A DNA stretch of 64,000 nt from Amyelois transitella (lineage: Eukaryota > Arthropoda > Insecta > Lepidoptera > Pyralidae), in NCBI RefSeq assembly GCF_032362555.1, contig NC_083516.1:3993001-4057000 (forward strand), written 5' to 3'. The notes under the pieces are model-generated. The model worked only from the letters and a program-made list of their open reading frames with translations, was not told where the DNA came from and did not search any database. Made by a program: the position numbers and the translations under genes. Positions 38,901 to 48,911 of this stretch are shown piece by piece (the stretch's first letter is position 1; each line of letters starts with the position of its first letter).

Positions 38901-41900
38901 ACCTAGGCATTTAGACAATAATTTACGTAAATAAAAATATAAAGTGGTGATGTTCATTGATATGAATTGTGGGTTTAAACCAATCAGTTGTGGGACTACT
39001 AGAACGTAAAGTACTTTTAATAATTTAGTAGAGGAGTGAGTTGAGTAAGTTCTCTATGATAACTGTTTAACATTGTGACGAACCTAGGAGAAAACTGACT
39101 GCTGATACCTAATTAAAAAGCTATTACATAGGTACTGTCACCGCCTTGCATAAATCATTAATGTATGAAATCACAGTCACCTCACGGAGTTGGAACTGTA
39201 ATCAACCGATAAACATACTGCGTTTATTTCTGGTTCTACTTGGGGCCCAATGGTTCCGTCATCTTTTCCTTGTCTATATTTACAAACAAATAACTGTTGG
39301 AAAAACAGAATATTTTTAATTCACTACCCCAATGTTCAAAAGATTTCTTCCCAATCAAAGTAAGGTAAATCTCCCAAAAATCAATGCTATTGGCAGGTGG
39401 AATGCAAGATTACAACTACCTCTGGCACGGTTGCATGGAGATTACGCTGGAGATCTCTTGTTGCAAGTACCCGCCCGCGCACGAGCTGCGCAAATACTGG
39501 CTGGACAATAAAGAGGTAAAGTAAAATCTTTATTATTTTTTAATTTTACCTAGAATTAAAGAAAAAAGATACTGGCGTGTCAGTACTGGTGTAGCAGATA
39601 TCGGGCACCACAGTTCAGTTTTATTTTTGTAACTTTAATCCTACAACTCAGGCAACCCTTCATCTTTTATAATACTCATGTTAATCAGAGGTTAAATGTA
39701 AAATTTTACCTAAAACCCATCGATAGTTTGGTAACATTAACACACTGATACTGTGATAAGGTATCGCTCTATAGCCCAGACGATAAGGTAGGTAAATCAG
39801 CAATTAATCGTATCGATAAAACTTAAGTAGGCACAAAATGCAATTAATTATTCAAAAAACTGCTGACATGTAGATAACACTTTCCAATCATTAATAATGT
39901 GAAAAATATAAATAGCTTAAAGTAGGTACTTTATTTACTTCCTTAGTACAAATCATAGATTGCGAAAAACGCAACCGCAGCAAGTATAGAGAGAGATGGT
40001 GCTGCAATACCAGCGGAATTCCAGGGGTCCACTGGAAACATGATGCCGATGACTCCGCAAGCCACTCTCCCGCCGGCATTCCCTGTGGTCAGCGAAGACT
40101 CGTGGCCTCCCTGGCCCAAGTCATCCTCTCCTTCATGTAACACCAGAGCACGACCTACTATACTGTTCCTGCCTGTAAGAGCTATAACCGTGTCCAAGAT
40201 ACGGACATTAGCAATTGCCGTATCACCACCAACAAAGGCGATATTTCCCAAATCACCGACGTGACGCACCGTATGGTTCTGACCGCCATGATCTGTGTCG
40301 TCAGGGTTGAAATGCGCGCCAGTAGTATCGCAGGTAGTAATGTCTCCAAGCTGGTGTATATGGAACCCGTAATTTCCTTCAGGCAGCCCAGTTATATTCC
40401 CCGTAACAAGGACTCCTCCGTCCACCTCCGTAAACAATATTCTTCCAGTTACATTCGTTGATATAAGATGAGCAATTGCCACTTTATATTCAGCCTTACT
40501 CTGGATTGCAAAACTAAGAACAACCAAACAAAACAACCAACGAGAAAACATTTTTGCACTACGATTTGCTAGTAAAATCACGACAATACTGTCGGGCGAT
40601 ATAACAATCGACTAAATAAATCCTAAATGTGTATGTTATCAAACATGATAAGGTGAGAGTGGATCTTTATCAATGAAAAGCTATACCTCAGCCTATTCTG
40701 TGATAACACGATAGTGGAGTATAATCTATGTACTAGGTACGTTCACCTATTGCTTAATATGTAGGTACGACTAGTAAGTCTCTGCTGCTACACTCTGAGT
40801 TATGCTCTAATTCTCGCTGGAATTCCAAAATTTTTCCAGGGAGCTCCCTTTTGCATAACTAAAGCTCGCATTACATTTGTCACACAAGAACTTACATTAT
40901 TTGATAATTATCAATTCTGTGTCCCTTAGAGATATCGTAATAAAAAGAAAGTTGGTCCACAAGGAAATCAGGCTTCAGTCCAGCGTTAGCATGCATATAG
41001 GAAATTTCAAATATACTAAAATAAGGAAATACGATCTTACATTTCCAGTCGTTGATAAAGTTCTTGGCGGAAGCCCACCGCGGTGCGCATGGGTTCGTGA
41101 TGGACGAGAATGGTAACCCAGTGGAGCGCGCCGCCATTCGCGTGAAGGGCCGTGACGTCACCTACCACACCACCAAGTACGGCGAGTTCTGGAGGATTCT
41201 GTTGCCGGGGACGTATCGACTTGATGTAAGAGCTTTTTTATTTTACAAGATATATACACGTATACACCAGTAAATACATAAATCACGCCTCTTTTCCAGA
41301 GGGGTATAGCTAGAGACTACATCTTCCCCCTTTATCTACATTATTTCATGCGCACGTGCGAACTTATCAGTTAAGGAAACTCTTGATCTGACTTTTCGCC
41401 AGGACGTTCCAGATTCGATCGATGTACCTACGTTATCTTAGAACTCTCTATAACTCTCTACGCACGCAATACTTCTTCGCATACTCAGCCGCGTCACTGT
41501 TGATTATTTATTTTCTGGTGTGTTGATTGTCTAATCAAAATCCTGTGAAACATGGGCGTAGAAATGTTTGTAAGTTTTATAAAAGTTACTGCAATGTGAG
41601 GAGTGCAGTTGATGAATTTATCTTTAGGAAATATAATCTGAGTTGACTTTTCGTTCGATCTATAGTTCTGTAAAATTTCAAGGGCTTCCTAGGCCTATGA
41701 TATTCATATTTAGACTTATTAAAGATATTGATTTGATTGCATTATATTCATTTGGTTGCAGGTATCGGCTGACGGATACTTGCCACAAGAAGTTGAGTTT
41801 ATCGTAATAGAGAGTCATCCGACTTTGCTGAATGTTACTTTACATTCGGCGAAAGTAAGTACCCTTTCAGGGTTCGTTACATATTGTACTACTTGTAAAT

Positions 41901-43669
41901 ATATTTAGCTTATTAAACTTCACTGTAAATATGGGTCATCATCAGAAATAAAACAATTTTACTTATTACAAAGTGAGGCAAGGAAGTAAAATTGCTTCAG
42001 CATGCCTGTGTAAATAATTCTTAATTGCCCTTCGTACATTTTTTGCCCAAATATAAGTTTTTACACTCGCAGATTTTTGTGCTGCGCATTTTCATTTAGC
42101 ACAGAATTTGGGGTACTAACTAATATGTAGACAAAAACAAAATAACGGCTATGAATTACTAGAGAAGACAGTTAACAATAATACCTGGATATCCAATATT
42201 TTTTAAGGAAAAACTTTAGATTGAACTAAGTTTTTACCTTCAAAAACAACAATATCAACAACAGTGCTATTTTCCCATTTGCCTCTTTGTATAAACAACT
42301 TCTGCTCTTGGGTGGTTTGGTACTACTGTATTATCTTCTTAGGGTTACGTGACGACCCGGGCTCCGAAACACGAGCCTGGCCGCGCTCGTGTCACCAGCA
42401 CCACCGCCAAGCCATCAACGCAGCCGCAAGATATCTTTGTGTTCCCTCAAGACTAATTGAATTACACACACTAATTAGCTTTTTGATTATTGAAGTTCAG
42501 TATGTACACTGAAATGCAGTATAACCAAGATCTGTATTTTCTAAGTACAAATATATTATGTAGGACCATAGAAATTTAATAATATTCAGATATCTATGTG
42601 TAGGACCAATATTGAAGGTATCTACAACTTTTACAAAATGATATTTTACAAATCTTGTTTAGAAGAAGTTGTTTAAGCCAATATTATTGATTGAATCAAC
42701 CCTTTAGGTGTTTGTTCTTTATATGTATTAGCTTATATTAAGTAATTGTAATGTAAGTAAAATCGTATTTAGAAATTGATCTCACGTTTGGCTTGCTTGT
42801 TGAAGATGGTGAAGGAAATGTAAAAAAATATGTAGATAGACATATATTGCAGATTGTATTGTATTTATTCGTGTTATTTATTAACATAAACCAAATGTCT
42901 GATGTACTTAAGTGAATGCAGACTGTGTTCAGTAGTCAACATTATACTATCTAACATTATGTTATACGAGTAGGATGCGTGAATTTATTGTACAATTATG
43001 CAGAATTAAAAAAGACGTACTTACTTCCCACGTTATACAAGTAGTATATTTTGTCCCGTGTAAATAAATTTTAACTTTTTCAATAACCCATTTGATATAT
43101 CTACTTAACACTATAACGCAGGTAAGGTGTTTGTTCACATATTTAATAGCAAATAAGTTCAAATTAGAAGATATGTAGATAGAACGTCAATTTACAAATA
43201 TAGAGCTCTTAACAAAAATCAATAAGAAACAAAATTACTAAAAAAATTCATCGCACTTTAAGAATAACACTTTGAGTGTTCCTAACCTACACTTGTAATC
43301 AACCTAAAAGAACAAACTTGGATTTAAAAAGTATCAAAGAACCACTATTTACTCATCATCACCCTCCCGGCGTTAGACCCAGTTATATGCTCACCTCTCT
43401 GGAAAGGAGCCTGTGGTGCGCTTTTATCTTTGACTATTTGCTGACATGCTGACTCAAAAATACTTTCCGTTTCATATTTCTGTCATTAAGTACCTGTAGA
43501 TTATTCGGGCTATAAGATTGATTATGTATTTGTTTGTGTGTAGCGCATTGACGGAGGCCCCTACTACCGGCCGCCAGTGGCAGCTCGGCCGCCGCCTCCG
43601 CCTCCGCCTGGCTTCATAGCTTCCATTACCAACTCCTTCAACAGCATCGTCTCCAATATCTTCGGCTAA
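32960..43669 (+). CDS. M14 metallocarboxypeptidase (CPE/CPM/CPN type)
   Basis: Secreted zinc carboxypeptidase that should trim C-terminal Arg/Lys from peptides. Nine shared exons: 32960-33062, 33807-33968, 35280-35413, 36538-36674, 37228-37415, 38606-38782, 39397-39515, 41049-41225 and 41762-41854. One of two last exons follows (42343-42456 or 43544-43669). The proteins are 467 or 471 aa and all phases agree. There is an N-terminal signal peptide ([15 protein letters not shown]). The zinc ligands are His118 and Glu121 (HGNEAVGRE) and His225 (GSLHGG). Substrate-binding residues lie in DLNRNFPD, and the catalytic Glu319 in [11 protein letters not shown] transthyretin-like domain follows ([20 protein letters not shown] to about residue 430). 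There is one catalytic domain, unlike multi-domain CPD/silver. Introns carry SINE and LINE pieces and an antisense superoxide dismutase. Confidence 0.93.
35089..35170 (+). repeat. Moth SINE, short fragment
   Basis: 'TTTGAATCTAGATTCATCAT' to 'CTGTCTGCCCTGCAAG', the 3' third of the family, in a carboxypeptidase intron about 110 bases before the exon at 35280. Confidence 0.6.
35437..35573 (-). repeat. Moth SINE 3' part beside a splice donor
   Basis: Reverse-oriented 3' half with a (TACA)n tail starting about 23 bases after the donor of the HGNE-encoding exon. Well preserved ('CGTCTATATCCCTTGCGGGG'), so probably recent. Confidence 0.8.
36254..36470 (+). repeat. LINE/SINE-type 3' end (CCCGCGACTT family)
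   Basis: 'GCTGCCCGCGACTTTGTCC', 'CCACGGGAACTCCGGGATAA' and 'CAAATTTCATCGTAATCGGT', ending in 'TAATATTATTAGGATTAGG'. It sits about 65 bases upstream of carboxypeptidase exon 4 and ends in a short ATTAGG direct repeat. Confidence 0.65.
39943..40551 (-). CDS. Intronless Cu/Zn superoxide dismutase, possibly GPI-anchored
   Basis: Extracellular-type Cu/Zn superoxide dismutase converting superoxide to peroxide and oxygen. Single exon on the minus strand, inside the carboxypeptidase intron 39516-41048. I start at Met at 40551 (AAAAATGTTTTC) because a clean signal peptide follows ([20 protein letters not shown]). An upstream in-frame Met at 40581 would spoil it. The product is 202 aa. All metal ligands are present: His64, His66, His80, His88, His97, Asp100 and His139. 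Disulfide cysteines 74 and 165 and active-site Arg162 (GGRVACG) are also present. The C-terminus after WNSAG is a hydrophobic tail ([19 protein letters not shown]), typical of a GPI signal or a membrane anchor. AATAAA follows the stop by 7 bases (39930-39935). Confidence 0.93.
   Translation of the reverse strand: MFSRWLFCLVVLSFAIQSKAEYKVAIAHLISTNVTGRILFTEVDGGVLVTGNITGLPEGNYGFHIHQLGDITTCDTTGAHFNPDDTDHGGQNHTVRHVGDLGNIAFVGGDTAIANVRILDTVIALTGRNSIVGRALVLHEGEDDLGQGGHESSLTTGNAGGRVACGVIGIMFPVDPWNSAGIAAPSLSILAAVAFFAIYDLY
41279..41440 (-). mobile_element. RTE-like LINE tail, degenerate
   Basis: Reverse copy of the LINE 3' end: 'AATCACGCCTCTTTTCCAGA', 'GGGGTATAGCTAGAGACTAC', and later 'CTTTTCGCCAGGACGTTCCA', which matches the coding part seen at 14126-14404. 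It lies in the carboxypeptidase intron between exons 8 and 9. Confidence 0.6.
42343..42456 (+). CDS. Carboxypeptidase alternative last exon A
   Basis: Opens after the acceptor TTATCTTCTTAG in phase 0 and encodes 37 residues starting [16 protein letters not shown] and ending DIFVFPQD, then TAA. The tail is basic and Ser/Thr/Pro-rich with no hydrophobic segment. Splicing from the donor at 41854 gives a 467-aa enzyme. It lies upstream of exon B, so choosing A requires using an earlier poly(A) site; I see no strong AATAAA close by. Confidence 0.75.
   Translation, partial: GYVTTRAPKHEPGRARVTSTTAKPSTQPQDIFVFPQD
43544..43669 (+). CDS. Carboxypeptidase alternative last exon B
   Basis: Opens after a T-rich acceptor (TTTGTTTGTGTGTAG) in phase 0. 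It encodes 41 residues starting [15 protein letters not shown], then seven prolines, then [19 protein letters not shown] and TAA. An AATAAA at 43921-43926 is a plausible poly(A) signal. The end may be an amphipathic helix. Joining from the donor at 41854 gives 471 aa. Exons A and B are mutually exclusive because both carry stops. Confidence 0.75.
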   Translation, partial: RIDGGPYYRPPVAARPPPPPPPGFIASITNSFNSIVSNIFG

Positions 43670-44032
43670 CCCCACAGGAATTTCAACAAAGCCATTTCTA
43701 TGGCAGATTCTACACAACTGCAGCAGGTGTCGTGTTAGCTCAATCACAAGTCTGAACGAAACGTAATTATCTAGTGTATTAATATTCTTTTTCGGGCCGC
43801 CATCGGTCTCAATTTGAAATTTAATCTCACAAATGAAAGATAATATTCTTTTTTTATAATATTCATATTGTATCTCAAAAAAAAATATGCAGGTATATAA
43901 GAAAAACGTGGCCCAACATTAATAAACCGAAAACTTGACAAGTGTTCTTATATGAGCGGAACAAAATATTTAAGCATAGATAATTTAATAAGGTACCTAT
44001 TTAATTATTGTAAATAGAAAAAAAAATTAATT

Positions 44033-44638
44033 TTAATATTTATTTAGTTTAAGTAAATAATTAAACACCGAAGGCATTGCATTTTCATTTAAATTCACCT
44101 CATTTGGTTGCAATAATTTACGCCAAGGGTCGACAGGCGACCGAAGGCCAATAACACCGCAAGCAAGACGAGAGCCCGCATTACCAGTCGTCAGCGAGTC
44201 TACGGCTCCACCCAAACCTAGGTCATCCTCTCCCTCGTGCAATATCAACGTCCGCCCCAACACATTGTTTCTACCACGAAGTGCAATCACATGATCCACA
44301 AAGTCTATTTCTGCGACTCCATTTTCGTCAAACTGTATATTCCCCAAGTCTCCAACATGCCGCAACGCATGGTCTCGACCTCCATGAACAGTACCGTCCG
44401 GATTGAAGTGGCTGCCGGCTGCTTCGCAAGTGGTGGTGTCCCCAAACTCGTGTATGTGGAACCCGTAATTTCCGGCACCAAGGCCGACGATTCTGCCATG
44501 AACACGAATTCCTGCGCCGATCTCCGTGAACCAAATACTGCCAGAGACATCACTAGACACTAACTGTGCAACGGCTTCTCTTTCACATGTGACAGTAACA
44601 AATGATATAGTTAAACAAATTGCCAAATGGTAAATCAT
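44033..44638 (-). CDS. Intronless secreted Cu/Zn superoxide dismutase
   Basis: A second single-exon Cu/Zn superoxide dismutase, 201 aa, lying tail-to-tail 363 bases past the carboxypeptidase stop. Signal peptide MIYHLAICLTISFVTVTC. The metal ligands are His61, His63, His77, His85, His94, Asp97 and His134. Cysteines 71 and 160 and Arg157 (GSRLACG) are present, so it should be active. The core is very like the nested copy (shared [26 protein letters not shown] and SLTTGNAG), indicating a local duplicate. Its C-terminus is different: polar and Lys/Asn-rich without a hydrophobic tail, which predicts a soluble secreted enzyme. Confidence 0.93.
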   Translation of the reverse strand: MIYHLAICLTISFVTVTCEREAVAQLVSSDVSGSIWFTEIGAGIRVHGRIVGLGAGNYGFHIHEFGDTTTCEAAGSHFNPDGTVHGGRDHALRHVGDLGNIQFDENGVAEIDFVDHVIALRGRNNVLGRTLILHEGEDDLGLGGAVDSLTTGNAGSRLACGVIGLRSPVDPWRKLLQPNEVNLNENAMPSVFNYLLKLNKY

Positions 44639-45478
44639 ATTGAAGCAAAGTATTTATGAACTGTTCGTATAAAAAGGGTATACGAATCGAAAACTAGCAA
44701 TGAAAACCTAAATGCGCTTAAACCAAAATGTGTAATGCTTTTGTATTTGTCTTTAATCTTTATCAAAAATACAAATCATCCTTATAAAAGATAATAAATA
44801 AGATTACCTCAAGATAGATCAATGTATTGATAAATTGGTGCATGGACTTGTAATATGGGGCTGAACTCACTCACTAATAGTCTTTATAATATGATGTGTA
44901 AATACTCGCGATCAGCTATGACTTCAAACGGTTACGTGGTATGGACTATACACCAAATACCAACTTCTGTGATCACTTAAGTGAAATATTATACTCCGTA
45001 GTGCAAACCATAAAAAATTATCCGGTTTAGCAATTTTCAAGTTGACCAAGAGAAGACGAACTCACGGGCTGTTATAGGTCTGTTTATATTTAGATTAAGG
45101 AAGAGTCATTCGGTGTGATACCCACCCACTCCTGGCTTGTGCTCGTTGTCAGACCCCGAGCTTCTCCTCAGTGAGGACGCAACTGGGATAAACGCTAGGA
45201 AGATGACGTGTTCATATTCAATCTAGCAGAATAATTTAAATCAAACTACAAAGTAACAAACAATAAACGTTATGAAACCTTATCAAAAAGTGAATACTCT
45301 CACGTATACTTATAAGTGTTTTTGCTGTTATATATTATATTATATACATTATTTTACATGTTATTAGACACGTAACACCTAGTAGAGTAATATTTTTATC
45401 GTCAAAGGTTTGTCAAAGAAGCAGTAACGTAAGAGAGAAGTAGGAAGTAAATCAGCCCGCATAAAATATAATAGATAT

Positions 45479-45538
45479 TATATATATATTAACAGCATAT
45501 ATATATAATAGTAGGTATATATATATATATATATATAT
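45479..45538. repeat. (TA)n microsatellite
   Basis: Two TA tracts separated by short interruptions. The longer, near 45516-45538, is directly attached to the tail end of a reverse SINE fragment (45539-45624). This suggests expansion from the SINE's simple-repeat tail. Confidence 0.8.
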
Positions 45539-45624
45539 ACAGTCACGTCTATATCCCTTGCGGGGTAGACAGAGCGAACAGACTAATAGGCCACGTTCAG
45601 GTTTTGGCTTGATAATTGAATTAC
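45539..45624 (-). repeat. Moth SINE, 3' fragment
   Basis: Reverse copy containing 'CGTCTATATCCCTTGCGGGG' and 'GGCCACGTTCAGGTTTTGGC'. It is truncated 5' and has a small internal deletion. Confidence 0.75.
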
Positions 45625-45810
45625 ATGCATATATTGAAGCCCTACAACTACATATAAACTCTGTCTCCTTTTATCCTCATCAAGAATTAAAACAATAATA
45701 TAAACAGTAACGTTAAATCAACTAAGTACTTATCAGTATTATGCTAGTACTCAGTTTAGCAGTCGTGTCACAGCTGTGTTTAATCTAATACGTGTGCTGT
45801 GTTTAATAAA

Positions 45811-48388
45811 ATGTTCATAGAAGCACTTATATGTATCATCATATCAATGGTATCAACGGAATGTTTCCTAATCGCCACCACTACAGGGCTCGTGAGAGGG
45901 AAACTCAATAATGACTACAATTTATCTTACTTTTCATATCAAGGTATTCCATATGCTGAAAATCCTACAGGCGAACTGCGATTTAAGGTAATGATCACCT
46001 TAAAATATTTTCCGATTAGTTTACTTTCCGAAATTAAGTGTTGCTCTTGATTTTGTATATCTATAAAACTTTTCCCTAATTAAATGAAAAATATAAAAAA
46101 AATCTATGACCCTAAAATATTTTAACATTTGTCCGGCCACACAGAAAATACGTAATGACTGAAATGATGTTGATGTTATACAAACATCATAATGGGTTTG
46201 AGACGTAGACGTAAAAAGAACAAAATTATTTTAAAATTTATGCAGGCCCCTATTCCCAAAAAACCTTGGACCAACATTCTGGACGCTACGAAACCAGGCC
46301 CAGTCTGTCCCCAACCAGAAGGAAACTATAACAGATTACAAATGTCCGAAGACTGCTTAGTATTAAATATTTATGTTCCCGCAAATACAACAGGAAAATT
46401 ACTACCAGTTTTCACATTTGTCCATGGTGGCGGGTATAAGATGCTATCCGGGGACACTGACATACTGTATGGACCACAATTTTATCTGAAATGCGATCTC
46501 ATTTTCGTGTCTATGAATTACAGGTGAGAAATAAAATTTCTGAAAATAAATTAAACGATTATAAGGTTTTAATGGGCCGAGTATGTAAACAGTTTGCTTT
46601 ATAAATGTTTTAGATTAGGAGCTCTAGGGTTTTTTTCCCTAGAGAACGACCAATTTCCAGGTAACGCGGGATTAAAAGACGTTCTACTGGCGTTAAAATG
46701 GATCAGAGTAAACATAGATAGATTTGGAGGTGACAACAGTATGATGACAATAGGAGGAAGCAGTTCCGGCTCGTCCATGTCACATTACTTAATGTTGACA
46801 AATAAAGCCAAAGGACTTTTCAATCGGGCCTTTCTTGCAAGTGGAAGTGCTATCAGTTTTAGATTTGTACAGAAGAAACCTAGAGATAACGCGTTGGCAT
46901 TGGCTGATAAACTAGGATTGACAATAGAAGATAGTGAAAACTTTACCCAAACAATTTCCAAAATTGACGTTTCTGATATAGTGGACGCCCAGGAGAATAT
47001 TTTCAAAGATAAAAGAAGTGAGATGAGACCGTTTGGTCCGTTTGTTCCCTCGGTCGAACCCGTATTGCCAGAAGCAGTTATCACGAAACATCCTTTGGAT
47101 ATATTAAGATTTGGCACGCCAAATCCAGTTCCAGTGTTGGTGGGATTCAACTCATTAGAGGGCGTATATTATTGGGCTACTTTAAAGAAAAATGAGACAT
47201 TGGTCAAAAACTTACCAAAACTGTTTCCAGATTGTATACCGCCCGATTTGGAGTGTCCAAAGAAGTCGGAATATTACCAAAAATTGGTTGATTATATCAG
47301 TGATTTTTATTTCGGGGGTACTGATTTAAACAACTTTACCCGACACAATTTCCTAGAGCTGCTCTCTGATACCCAATATACATACAATGTCGACCACTGG
47401 ATAAAAATATATAAAGATCAAAACCCGAATAACGTATTGTATTATTACTTGTTCGACTTTGATGGCGACCTGAATTGGGCCAAACTGAACTACCACGTGA
47501 CGGAGGTGGCGGGCACGGCGCACTCCGATGACTTGGGTTACCAGTTCATCACGAGAACAACAAAGCCCTTGCTAAATGACATCGATTCACGATCGCGTCG
47601 AATGATGGACCTAATGATGACTCTATTCACTAATTTCATGAAATATGGGTAAGATTTACATACATACATACATACATAAACTCACGCCTCTTTCCCGGAG
47701 GGGTAGGCAGAGACTACCTCTTTCCACTTGCCACGATCCCTGCATACTTCCTTTGCTTCATCCACATTCATAACTCTCTTCATGCAAGCTCGGCGGTTTC
47801 GGGCACTTTTGGGTTAGATTTAATTTATTAAAATTATTTTTAATATTTTACATCCCAACTTTTAAATGCGAAAGTACATTTATTTGTATCCAAGGCACTT
47901 AATTGGCACGCGTAGGTGGCGCTTAATTCTCGCGGGCCAAGCTGCTGGTAAAAGCTAGTTCACTAATAATCCAGAATCCAGTAACGCTTCAGCGCCAGCT
48001 TATAAAGCCATTAGGTCATTCAATATAATATCAAAAGGGTCAGTGCTGAAATCGCGTCTTTCTAATAATTTGTAAATTTCAGCATTCAGTTGGATTTAAA
48101 TGAAGCTATAATGCAATTTTCGCCAGACTTGTTTTGCATAATAAAAAATACATTTAAATTAACTACTTAACAAAAAATTACAGAAATCCAACACCAGACT
48201 GCTATGAAGGAACCAAATGGCCACAGTACAATACACAAGAGAAGTACATGGTGCTCACTGACGAGCCTAGGGTCGGGGAACGCGGGCCGAACGCGAATAG
48301 GATGGAATTCTGGCGCAACGTCTATCAAGAGTTTCAAGAAGTTTGTGTCAATTTGGGAGGACCAGTGAAAGACAATAACCTTATATAA
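45811..48388 (+). CDS. Secreted carboxylesterase
   Basis: Alpha/beta-hydrolase of the insect carboxyl/choline esterase family. Four exons: 45811-45987, 46246-46523, 46614-47648 and 48184-48388. Phases agree and give 564 aa, a normal length. Signal peptide MFIEALICIIISMVSTECF. Family landmarks are the N-terminal YQGIPYAENPTGELRF, the SEDCLVLNIYVP block and the oxyanion-hole HGGGY. The Ser-His-Glu triad appears complete: Ser202 in a GSSSG elbow (family norm GESAG or GQSAG), Glu334 (NSLEG) and His455 (GTAHSDDLGY). The protein may degrade odorants, hormones or xenobiotic esters; the substrate cannot be told from sequence. The 535-base third intron carries a LINE tail starting 10 bases after the donor. 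It converges on RFC5. Confidence 0.93.
47658..47812 (-). mobile_element. RTE-like LINE tail in esterase intron
   Basis: Reverse copy of the LINE 3' end: (TACA)n, 'CACGCCTCTTTCCCGGAGGG' and 'CTTCATCCACATTCATAACT'. It is well conserved with the 14126-14404 copy, so fairly young. It begins about 10 bases beyond the exon-3 donor. Confidence 0.8.
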
Positions 48389-48911
48389 GAAACAGATATA
48401 GAATGACAGAGCTAAGACACCCAGATAGCATCATTTCCTTGCTCTGTGGAACTGGCGTGGCGAAAAATTTTTGTTTTAATATAAATTAAACACATATTAC
48501 TTAATGAAACATTTATTTTAAACAATCATCTCTTTTCAAAAATTAGGAAATTAACATTCAGTGTTAATAGTGTATCTCATACATAAGCTATGATTTAGAT
48601 CTTGAATTTAGCATGCTGAATACGATCAGAATTTCATGACTAATTATCTGACAGAAAATGGAATTTGAAACCTAATACTTCTCCAATTGCTTCAAATTAG
48701 TACTATAATGCTTTCTACGACATTATATTTGAAAATGGAAGTGATTTAAAATTAAAACATGCCACAAATGGCGCGCCACTGTTACGATACAAAGACGATT
48801 TAAACACTAAATACGCTGTAAGGTACGCGTAGTCGACGGATTGCGTCTAGAAGTGGAACTTGAAGCTGCTCAAGACTGGTAACACTTGTATCAAACAGTG
48901 GTCGGGATACG
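48389..48911. other. Esterase/RFC5 convergent spacer
   Basis: 523 bases between two 3' ends. A TTTATT at 48512-48517 gives AATAAA on the minus strand and may serve RFC5, about 395 bases past its stop. ATTAAA near 48484 could serve the esterase. Nothing else is seen. Confidence 0.5.

Larger units (their letters stand above)
44639..45810. other. SOD/esterase divergent spacer
   Basis: Head-to-head spacer between the second SOD (leftward) and the esterase (rightward), so it should hold both promoters. It contains a degenerate copy of the second SINE family (about 45097-45205), (TA)n tracts (45479-45538) and a SINE fragment (45539-45624). The AT-rich sequence hides any clear TATA box. Confidence 0.5.

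Noticed and set aside
44305-44563. ORFs overlapping the second SOD in other frames
   Set aside because: They are shadows of the SOD coding strand with no independent motifs.
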